Assembly (NCBI RefSeq): GCF_009696485.1
Contig: NZ_VULY01000018.1
Coordinates: 1,170,001 to 1,234,000, forward strand
Source: Suipraeoptans intestinalis
Lineage (GTDB): Bacteria; Bacillota; Clostridia; Lachnospirales; Lachnospiraceae
Length of the DNA: 64,000 bases
Reading direction: 5' to 3'
Shown one piece after another: positions 51,522 to 57,345 of this stretch. A program made the translations under genes and the position numbers. Every line of letters starts with the position of its first letter. Position 1 is the stretch's first letter. The notes under the pieces were generated by a model. It did no database searches, was not told where the DNA came from, and saw only the letters and a list, made by a program, of their open reading frames with translations.

Positions 51522-52352
51522 TTATAGACTTCCCACAAATATCTCTGCATCAATCGTCAAAGTTTTTAGCTTTTTGAAATCAATCTCAGTTTTATCTACA
51601 TGGAAGAGCAGTGGGGTCATGTCTGCAAAAATTTTAATATCCTCTAACGGCATTTCATATGATTCTGAAACTCTTTTTTGGTAAATAACAGAATACTGCT
51701 TCTTGAATAAGTTAATCACATTCTCATTGGAATACTCTTGATTTTTCAAATGTTCTTTTGCAATGTTTCTGAACTCCATCAGATGTTTATTCCCAGGAAT
51801 AACCTTTACAATATAGCCGCTATCCGTCAGAACTCTATTGAACTCCAAATAATTAGCTGGTGTAAATATGTCCAGTATACAGTCTACTGAGTGGTCTCTA
51901 ATTGGCATATTTTCCAAATCACCCACAAACCACTTTATAGACTTACTACCGTCTCTTTTTGAAGCAAGGGAAATGGCATCTTTTGAAATATCAAAAGCAA
52001 CTATATCTGCTTGAAATAGTTCTTTGATTTTTCTAGAATAATATCCTTCACCACATCCGACATCAAGAATAGTTGTTATGTTTTCAAGCTTGCTCAATAT
52101 ATGTGTTATCTCCGTAAGAATATGTGAATAGTATCCCTTTTCTAAAATATCCATTCTGCTTTCAAAAGAAGTTCTGCTATAATGCTTAGATTGCTTTTGA
52201 TTTAATGCAAAATTCACATATCCTAATTTAGAAATATCGAAACAATGCTTATTACTACACAGCAAACTATTGCCTACCATCTTTAACTTTCGTTTACATA
52301 TTGGACAACGAAAAAGCTTTTCGCTGTCATTAAATCTAATAATTTTATTCAT
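51522..52352 (-). CDS. RlmA-type 23S rRNA guanine-N1 methyltransferase (possible macrolide resistance)
   Basis: 276 residues. An N-terminal zinc finger (CPICKRKL, then LLCSNKHCFD) and GYVNFAL are characteristic of RlmA/TlrB proteins, followed by a SAM-binding motif LDVGCGEGYYSR and DILDIFTPANYLEFNRVL. RlmA(II)/TlrB methylates G748 in the drug tunnel and, with other methylations, gives tylosin resistance. Start is at MNKIIRF behind GGAGGA. The leader peptide and attenuator upstream strongly suggest drug-inducible expression. Confidence 0.85.
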   Translation of the reverse strand: MNKIIRFNDSEKLFRCPICKRKLKMVGNSLLCSNKHCFDISKLGYVNFALNQKQSKHYSRTSFESRMDILEKGYYSHILTEITHILSKLENITTILDVGCGEGYYSRKIKELFQADIVAFDISKDAISLASKRDGSKSIKWFVGDLENMPIRDHSVDCILDIFTPANYLEFNRVLTDSGYIVKVIPGNKHLMEFRNIAKEHLKNQEYSNENVINLFKKQYSVIYQKRVSESYEMPLEDIKIFADMTPLLFHVDKTEIDFKKLKTLTIDAEIFVGSL

Positions 52353-52353
52353 G

Positions 52354-52427
52354 ACATCCTCCATTATTACATTCTTGCCCGAAAGCGAGTTATGTAATAC
52401 GGATGTACCGCAACACAACTCGCGGTA
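52354..52427 (-). promoter_or_regulatory. Four-segment translational attenuator for the RlmA-type gene
   Basis: On the minus strand: segment 1 TACCGC (52422-52427) pairs with segment 2 GCGGTA (52406-52411). Segment 3, ACATCC-G-TATTACAT (52392-52406), pairs with segment 4, ATGTAATA (52365-52372) and GGATGT (52354-52359), which hides the GGAGGA ribosome site. Segment 2 can instead pair with segment 3 (TGCGG with CCGTA). This is the ermC-type logic: stalling over segment 1 lets 2 pair with 3 and frees the ribosome site. GCGAGTT/AACTCGC (52385-52423) is another option. A TG-TATAAT (52499-52504) lies upstream. Confidence 0.7.
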
Positions 52428-52454
52428 TTATCTTAATCTCATATATGCTGTCAT
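52428..52454 (-). CDS. Leader peptide MTAYMRLR
   Basis: An eight-residue frame with an excellent ribosome site (GAGGAGGTGAT). It ends in RLR, the Arg-x-Arg motif that arrests ribosomes in the presence of macrolides. It differs by one residue from the leader peptide of streptococcal mef macrolide-efflux genes (MTASMRLR, from memory). Segment 1 of the attenuator starts right at the stop codon. Confidence 0.85.
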   Translation of the reverse strand: MTAYMRLR

Positions 52455-52584
52455 CTTATCACCTCCTCAAATTCAAGTTTGTATAACTATTTTATTGCAT
52501 TATAGCATACTTTGGTCTGCTTTTCCCACTCCAGAGAAAATTTCTTTGTCGATAATTATCCTACCTATAGGAATATTTTTATTC

Positions 52585-52608
52585 ACCAATACTTATCTCG
52601 GACAGAGA
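52585..52608 (-). repeat. Inverted repeat, right copy, flanking the RlmA-type cassette
   Basis: Reverse complement of 51344-51367 with 23 of 24 positions matching. It contains the stop codon of the adjacent RlmN/Cfr-like gene (the codons for CPR and TAA lie inside it). Confidence 0.7.
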
Positions 52609-53684
52609 TTTTTCTTTTGCGTAGAAGAAGACTTATTATTGTTTTGTTTATTCTTAGAAAATTTGTGAGAATTAAAGTCTGTTGGTTTTGAGCTGTTTTG
52701 TTTATTCTTTTTGTTTGTGTTACTAACTAACTGACCGCATGCAGCTTTGATATTATTGCCTCGTGATTCTCTCATTTTTACTTCTAAACCAGCCGCTTCA
52801 AGTCGCAATTTAAATGCAACTAATTGTTGTTTGTTTGGCCTGTTAATATTGCAATTTGCGGTATCGTTATATTGTAAAAGATTTATTAAAACATTTTTTT
52901 CACGAAACCATCTTCCCAACTGTCTTACATCAGCTGCTTTGTCATTTAGTCCGGGAATTAATAAATAAGCAATTGTAACTTTTCTATTATGTCTCTCAGA
53001 ATATGATAAAACTGCCTCAACAATCTTATTTATATCATAACCCTTCATGTGGGGGATAATAATATCTCTTGTTCTTTGATTTGTTGCATGAAGAGAGAGG
53101 GTGAGTTGTATCTTCAAATGCTCTTCCCTTATTTTTTTTAATTGCTCTAAAGGACCTACAGTCGAAATATTGATTCCATCTGTGGGGAAATTAAGCCCAT
53201 TTCTATCTCTTAATATATGAATCGACTTAATTACATTATCATAATTAAAAAATGGTTCCCCCATTCCCATATATACAATTCGATTAACTTTTTCCTTCAG
53301 TAATGTTACTTGTTGCACAATTTCTGAAGGAGTTAAATTTCTTATAAATCCATTACTTCCAGATGCACAAAAAATGCAACCTACGGGACATCCTACCATT
53401 GTACTAACACATACAGTTACACCAGTTTTTCTCTTTATGCAAACGGTTTCAATGCAGTAACCATCCTTTAATTTGAAGGAGTATTTTCTTGTGTCACCGC
53501 CATTATATATATCATCAATGCTCATTGTTTGATATTTCTTTTGTGGCTTTTCTTTATAAAGAGCATGCATAAGTGCTCGAGCTTTTTTTTCTCCAACACA
53601 ATCACAAATTTCTTTGTATGTATAACCGTAAGGGTCCGAATTTATCATTTCTTCAGTGATAATTACTGTGTTTTTATTTTTCAT
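52593..53684 (-). CDS. Divergent RlmN/Cfr-family radical SAM 23S rRNA methyltransferase
   Basis: 363 residues. The radical SAM cluster is CPVGCIFC (CX3CX2C), with the methyl-transfer Cys pair in VTVCVST and IKAACGQL, and GMGEPFFNYD. The family methylates A2503 (RlmN at C2; Cfr at C8, giving multi-drug resistance). By eye it is well below the identity of named Cfr variants, and GFIRNLTPSEIVQQV is more RlmN-like. The N-terminal domain is shorter than in RlmN, and an unusual ~40-residue Asn/Lys/Ser tail follows AACGQL. Start at MKNKN behind AAAGG. Location beside a drug-inducible methyltransferase suggests a resistance role. Confidence 0.82.
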   Translation of the reverse strand: MKNKNTVIITEEMINSDPYGYTYKEICDCVGEKKARALMHALYKEKPQKKYQTMSIDDIYNGGDTRKYSFKLKDGYCIETVCIKRKTGVTVCVSTMVGCPVGCIFCASGSNGFIRNLTPSEIVQQVTLLKEKVNRIVYMGMGEPFFNYDNVIKSIHILRDRNGLNFPTDGINISTVGPLEQLKKIREEHLKIQLTLSLHATNQRTRDIIIPHMKGYDINKIVEAVLSYSERHNRKVTIAYLLIPGLNDKAADVRQLGRWFREKNVLINLLQYNDTANCNINRPNKQQLVAFKLRLEAAGLEVKMRESRGNNIKAACGQLVSNTNKKNKQNSSKPTDFNSHKFSKNKQNNNKSSSTQKKNLCPR

Positions 53685-53737
53685 ATCATCATACCTTTCG
53701 AGAAATATAATTGCAAAATACAACAAATAAGTATTTT

Positions 53738-53766
53738 ATTATAACATTTTCAAGTTACAAAATCAA
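53738..53766 (-). promoter_or_regulatory. Promoter of the RlmN/Cfr-like gene
   Basis: TTGATT (53761-53766), 17 bases, TATAAT (53738-53743), about 55 bases upstream of the start. The gap from there to 54171 is very AT-rich and carries a short fragment frame (VVSILADITYLDIENL, 53935-53980 on the minus strand) that I cannot assign; no complete gene is visible. Confidence 0.75.
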
Positions 53767-54171
53767 TATTATACATATTTATTTTTAGTTTAAATGAAAT
53801 CCCATTTAGCTTATTCCTTTCAGAACATCTATGTGAAAAACTATTGACTTGAAATTTAATAATACGCTCTGAAAATTGTATAAAAGGATACCTACCTGCA
53901 TTTATAGTTAATTCATATACTATAAGTTTTCGATGTCTAGATAAGTGATGTCAGCAAGAATCGACACCACCTTTTCCTTTTTTAGAAGACGAAGAATAGT
54001 GATCATTTTGAGCAGTTTGAATATAAGCTTTTCAGTAAAGGATTCTACATATTATCTTCTCATATTTTTGAGAACACATTAGTGTCTTATCCATCCTTTT
54101 TATTTGACAGACCCCACTAAATTTCAAATTAAACATCTGCAACAATTTCATTATCTAACAATACAGGAATA

Positions 54172-55548
54172 TTAAATTCCGCCTTTATTCCTATATATTT
54201 TTTCAAACCTCTCATCAACCTCAAAGAACTCCGGCAGATCTTCATAAATGCTTTCCGTATATAATCTGCAAAGGCTTTTATACACTTCAGGTATCATAAA
54301 CTTAGCATAATCAGTCATAAGAACATAATAGTACAAAACCTCTGTTCTACAAGCTGTTTTATACATAGGAAGCGTAAGGTCCACAAATCCCTCTTCATCC
54401 CTCGGAGCAGTCATAATACAATTGATAAACGCACCCTTAACGTCACCGTTTTCGTAGTCCTCAATAGCTCTTTCGAATTTCTTTATAAAGCTATCTCCTG
54501 CCCTGTCGCAATATCTTTCTTCTCTGATTATCTCAAGCAGATCGAGAACAGCATCTTCATCTGAGAAAATTGCATATCTTATTTCTTTGTTACACATATC
54601 ACGCACAAGGTCAGTAAACATACGGTTATTGATAGCTGTGCGTCTGCCGTCATTCCAGTCGGGGATGCACCCGATAGTCTTTATATCTATCACAGTGGCG
54701 ATATGCTTTTTAAGCTCTCTTTTGGTAAGTGATGTAAGTAAAGGATGGCTACATGCTCTCTCTGAAATATAGTTTATATGCTCCTGAAGGCACTTATAAA
54801 GCTCATCGAGGAAAGCACCGCCATTTTCAAGACGGTGACCGTTGTAATAACACTGTACAGACGGTTTATCTTTGGTAAAAGCAACTGCTACACCGACATA
54901 AGCAGTATATTCACGACCTAAAGGCTCGTCCTTGCTTTCATGTATTCTGAAAGTAGAGCAGGGATCGTTAATAGATTCAGTTGTCTCTTTTATATAATCA
55001 TCAAGACCTGCATAACAGTACTCTTCATCTATATAACTTTTATCTTCATTCTGCATATGAAGAACAAATCTGACATGGTCATATAATAACGCCATTTCCT
55101 GAGCAAGAGTTGAAATAAACTCTTTACTAAGAGTAACATCTGTGAAAACCTTCGAATCATATTTCAAGTGAATATATGTACCCTCTAAAGCAGAGTCACT
55201 TTCAGTCAGATAGTCGTCAGCTTCACCATTTTTAAATTGAATACTTTTCACCTTATCGTAGGGTCCGGTTTTCGAAGAGACCAACATAAATTCCGTTACA
55301 TACTGATTGCAGGCAAGCACAGGGAACTTATACATACTGTCCCAGCAGGGCTTAGGCTCAAAGGTTTTATAATCCGGTGAAATATAATCAAAAAGAAATT
55401 CATTATAGTTTTCAGCCTGAACTCCTGCGCCAAAATCCGTCAGCCTTTTCTTCCATTCAGTACCGTCCGAGGCCACTTCGCCAAGCTGGAGACCGCCTCT
55501 GTTGGTAACGAGATGAATTGAAATCGATGAATCCTTGAACAGGTACAT
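54172..55548 (-). CDS. Unrecognised 458-residue protein at the right end of the ICE
   Basis: 458 residues beginning MYLFKDSSISIHLVTNRGGL; the ATG has only a weak AAGAG nearby, so a somewhat different start is possible. It contains no motif known to me. Composition is that of an ordinary cytosolic protein, with a helical C-terminal half (FIKKFERAIEDYENGDVKGA; VLYYYVLMTDYAKFMIPEVY). It lies in the same frame as, and 25 bases after, the 59-residue protein upstream; the two are probably one operon. Confidence 0.65.
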   Translation of the reverse strand: MYLFKDSSISIHLVTNRGGLQLGEVASDGTEWKKRLTDFGAGVQAENYNEFLFDYISPDYKTFEPKPCWDSMYKFPVLACNQYVTEFMLVSSKTGPYDKVKSIQFKNGEADDYLTESDSALEGTYIHLKYDSKVFTDVTLSKEFISTLAQEMALLYDHVRFVLHMQNEDKSYIDEEYCYAGLDDYIKETTESINDPCSTFRIHESKDEPLGREYTAYVGVAVAFTKDKPSVQCYYNGHRLENGGAFLDELYKCLQEHINYISERACSHPLLTSLTKRELKKHIATVIDIKTIGCIPDWNDGRRTAINNRMFTDLVRDMCNKEIRYAIFSDEDAVLDLLEIIREERYCDRAGDSFIKKFERAIEDYENGDVKGAFINCIMTAPRDEEGFVDLTLPMYKTACRTEVLYYYVLMTDYAKFMIPEVYKSLCRLYTESIYEDLPEFFEVDERFEKIYRNKGGI

Positions 55549-55572
55549 CGTGTAGGCGGTCTCTTTTCGTGT

Positions 55573-55752
55573 TCAGATATATTTGATTTTGAACTTCCTT
55601 TTCTTGGCAGACAGCACCTTGCAGAGAACGTCGTCAACTCCATCGGTGTATCTGCCTTGTGCTATCAGGCTGTTCTTCAAACGGATAAGTGATTGCAACA
55701 CTTCGCTGTATTCGTCATCGGAAAGATATAAATGATATTTCTGTTCTTTCAA
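55573..55752 (-). CDS. Small conserved protein, paralogue of 26149-26352
   Basis: 59 residues from a TTG start with AGGAGG seven bases upstream (KEQKYHLYLSDDEYSEVLQS). It shares the K-x-YH-x-L-x-D-x-E-Y ... SL ... K-x-L-x-x-x-G-x-YTD-VDD ... KV-x-x-AKK-x-KF pattern with the 67-residue protein next to VirD4. The two copies lie 29 kb apart in the same ICE. Confidence 0.65.
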   Translation of the reverse strand: MKEQKYHLYLSDDEYSEVLQSLIRLKNSLIAQGRYTDGVDDVLCKVLSAKKRKFKIKYI

Positions 55753-55868
55753 AACAACCACCTCCTGTTACCGCAATTATATAATAGGAAAGGACAAAGA
55801 GGTAGTGTGCGATTGCTGCTTGACCACCCCTGAATAAACGAATTAACAGGGTAACGACCGCCTTTTCC

Positions 55869-56028
55869 ATTAGCAGAAATTTTACTCGAATTTTTCTGCC
55901 ATTAGCAGAGAGGGCATTTTCATTAGCAAAACGGTGATTTTTTTGCTAATTTTTATTAGCAAGCCGTCCACCTGAAAGGCGGACGACATTAGTCCTAATT
56001 TCCATTAGCTGGCGGAAGATTTGCTAAT
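55869..56028. repeat. Cluster of ATTAGCA heptamers, likely integrase/Xis arm sites
   Basis: ATTAGCA or its complement occurs at 55869, 55901, 55922, 55944 (TGCTAAT), 55955, 56022 (TGCTAAT), and ATTAGC at 56004. Two more copies are in the left arm (TGCTAAT 5880, ATTAGCA 5921). Spacings of 15-35 bases and placement beside the crossover sites fit arm-type binding sites. No gene is visible in 55762-56073. Confidence 0.7.
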
Positions 56029-56073
56029 GAAAATCTATGAATTTCACGATTTTTCTCTTTTACCGAAAAAATG

Positions 56074-56114
56074 AAAAAACGCCGGAAACCCTTGATTTTA
56101 CTGGGTTTTCCGGC
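56074..56114 (-). terminator. Terminator of the ICE-borne tRNA-Arg
   Basis: GCCGGAAAACCC pairs with GGGTTTCCGGC across an AGTAAAATCAA loop, followed by TTTTTT on the minus strand. It lies 11 bases past the tRNA and shares its loop and stem sequence with the left-end hairpin at 5813-5848. Confidence 0.85.
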
Positions 56115-56125
56115 GGAGTTTTTGG

Positions 56126-56199
56126 CGTTCCCGAGGTGATTCGAACACCCGACCTACCGCTTAGGAGGCGGTCGCTCTATCCAGCTGAGCTACGGAAAC
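56126..56199 (-). tRNA. Intact tRNA-Arg(CCU) carried at the ICE right end
   Basis: 74 nt. Acceptor GTTTCCG pairs with CGGGAAC (one G-U), D arm GCTC-AGCTGGATA-GAGC, anticodon arm ACCGC-CTCCTAA-GCGGT (anticodon CCU), T arm GGGTG-TTCGAAT-CACCT (one G-T), discriminator G. Its two halves match each other and not the chromosomal halves, so it is a complete gene of its own and presumably replaces the function of the split gene. Confidence 0.95.
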
Positions 56200-56217
56200 A
56201 TCTTTGAAATCTATTCA

Positions 56218-56246
56218 ATTTTAGGCTTAGATTAACTCATTGTCAA
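56218..56246 (-). promoter_or_regulatory. Promoter of the ICE-borne tRNA-Arg
   Basis: TTGACA (56241-56246), 17 bases, TAAAAT (56218-56223), about 20 bases upstream of the tRNA. The block AAAATTGAATAGATTT downstream of the -10 region is repeated upstream of the degenerate tRNA copy (56332-56347). Confidence 0.85.
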
Positions 56247-56282
56247 TCACTTTTCTTCAAAAGGCGGTCGTTATAACATATT

Positions 56283-56322
56283 CTTAGGAGGCGAACCCTC
56301 TATCCTGCTGAGGTACTGGGAC
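56283..56322 (-). pseudogene. Degenerate 5' half of another tRNA-Arg(CCU)
   Basis: Minus strand: acceptor GTCCCAG, TA, D arm CCTC-AGCAGGATA-GAGG, then a run to CGCCTCCTAAG. The 3' half is absent; after the core the sequence changes to AATATGTTATAACGACCGCC. The same upstream block as the intact ICE tRNA precedes it. It is probably the replacement tRNA of an earlier element that was itself split at the same site. Confidence 0.75.
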
Positions 56323-56386
56323 ATTCTTAAAAATCTATTCAATTTTATCTAGTTATCATATCAAAAGGCGTTTGTTCCACCTAGCC

Positions 56387-56425
56387 CTTAGGAGGCGCTT
56401 GTTATATCCATTTAACTAAGGGAAC
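56387..56425 (-). pseudogene. 5' half of the chromosomal tRNA-Arg(CCU) split by the ICE
   Basis: 39 nt with canonical numbering: acceptor GTTCCCT, TA, D arm GTTA-AATGGATA-TAAC, A, AGCGC, loop CTCCTAA, G. The acceptor pairs perfectly with AGGGAAC of the 3' half at 5737-5777. It has a consensus promoter and is followed after the core by non-tRNA sequence (GGCTAGGTGG). Confidence 0.88.
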
Positions 56426-56453
56426 CTAAATAAGAAAGCTATAATGCCTTCCT

Positions 56454-56482
56454 ATTATACTGCAAATCTACTCAACTGTCAA
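56454..56482 (-). promoter_or_regulatory. Consensus promoter of the split tRNA-Arg
   Basis: TTGACA (56477-56482), exactly 17 bases, TATAAT (56454-56459): a perfect sigma-A promoter. The -35 box lies inside the last codons of the DUF3881 gene. It still reads into the ICE and may drive the tandem tRNA fragments and the intact ICE tRNA. Confidence 0.9.
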
Positions 56483-57338
56483 AGTTTATTCTTCCCTGCA
56501 GCCATATAATCGCTTTCAATCTGCGTCCTGCCTGCGGCTCTCCCAATACGTGCTTTTTGGGAACACAGACATCGAAGATCAAGCCATTCACTTCTACCTG
56601 CAAAATATACAGAACTACTCCCGTACTTTCATTCTCTACTTCCAAAAAGTTTCGAATCTCCCCCAGAATAGAATATTGATCGCATTCCAGCCCGTAGGGC
56701 ATGATATAAGTATCTACAATGCTGTAGACGTCTTCCTTCATCAGCCGCTTTGACATTAACGTATATGTATTCCACTCTTCCTTTGTGAGATGTTCAATGG
56801 CGGTGGTATCTCCACTTCTTGCCGCCTGCATCAGGGATGTTCTGTCGGTCGCTTCTTTTTGCTGCCTCTGCCTCTGTCCGGAATCCTTGCTTACCGGCAA
56901 CAAAATAGTCCCTTCCCTGCAAAGGCCGGATAAGGTTACGGATCTGCAGGGAATTTCCTTTTTGGAGAGAAGTCTTCTATTTTTAAGGAAAATAAGATTT
57001 TGCAGGTGAAAAATCAGGCTAATCCCCACTCTCATATCTTCGCAGATTCCGATATAGGCTTCTTTATCCAGTCGCCTTTCTGCAAAAATCTCTCCTCTGG
57101 CCGTCTCTCCTGTTCCTTCAAAAAAAGGCACATAGTATTCCCGGTGATAGGTTTCATCTGTCCTCCCAAAAGAGGAAATCCCAAATCCCGCTCCAAACTC
57201 TTTTTGATATTCACAAAAATTTTCGTCCGCAACGCAGTGATGCGCTGAAAAGATATGTTCGGTCTGCCGCAGCAGCTTTTCCGGCAAACCGTCTTTTCCA
57301 CTTGTTTCAAACCCGATTGCCTCTAAATATTGGTGCAT
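56472..57338 (-). CDS. DUF3881 protein
   Basis: 288 residues, beginning MHQYLEAIGF, typical of DUF3881 proteins that lie next to serS in Lachnospiraceae. Contains EFGAGFGISSFGR, REYYVPFFEGTG, and GLECDQYSILGEIRNFLEVE. Function unknown. It ends where the tRNA-Arg promoter starts. Confidence 0.8.
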   Translation of the reverse strand: MHQYLEAIGFETSGKDGLPEKLLRQTEHIFSAHHCVADENFCEYQKEFGAGFGISSFGRTDETYHREYYVPFFEGTGETARGEIFAERRLDKEAYIGICEDMRVGISLIFHLQNLIFLKNRRLLSKKEIPCRSVTLSGLCREGTILLPVSKDSGQRQRQQKEATDRTSLMQAARSGDTTAIEHLTKEEWNTYTLMSKRLMKEDVYSIVDTYIMPYGLECDQYSILGEIRNFLEVENESTGVVLYILQVEVNGLIFDVCVPKKHVLGEPQAGRRLKAIIWLQGRINFDS

Positions 57339-57345
57339 AGTCCTC

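Larger units (their letters stand above)
5778..56386. mobile_element. Integrative conjugative element (Tn1549/CTn type), ~50.6 kb, with tet(W) and 23S rRNA methyltransferase cargo
   Basis: The boundaries are the two halves of a split tRNA-Arg(CCU) (3' half 5737-5777, 5' half 56387-56425) sharing the core CTTAGGAG. Inside are an integrase at the left end, excisionase-like genes, a full type IV transfer set (VirB4, VirD4, PrgI, TrbL-like, CHAP hydrolase, relaxase, MobC), a class B sortase, a large adhesin, ParAB, and two cargo regions. A second core at 56159-56167, in an intact tRNA-Arg, and a third at 56283-56290 mean that the presently mobile unit may be 5778 to about 56167, with the remaining ~220 bases left by an earlier element. 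Confidence 0.9.

Noticed and set aside
52593-53684. Naming the radical SAM enzyme cfr(C) or another known cfr
   Set aside because: Identity to Cfr in the core looks far lower than between named Cfr variants, and RlmN-like motifs are present; no database comparison was possible.
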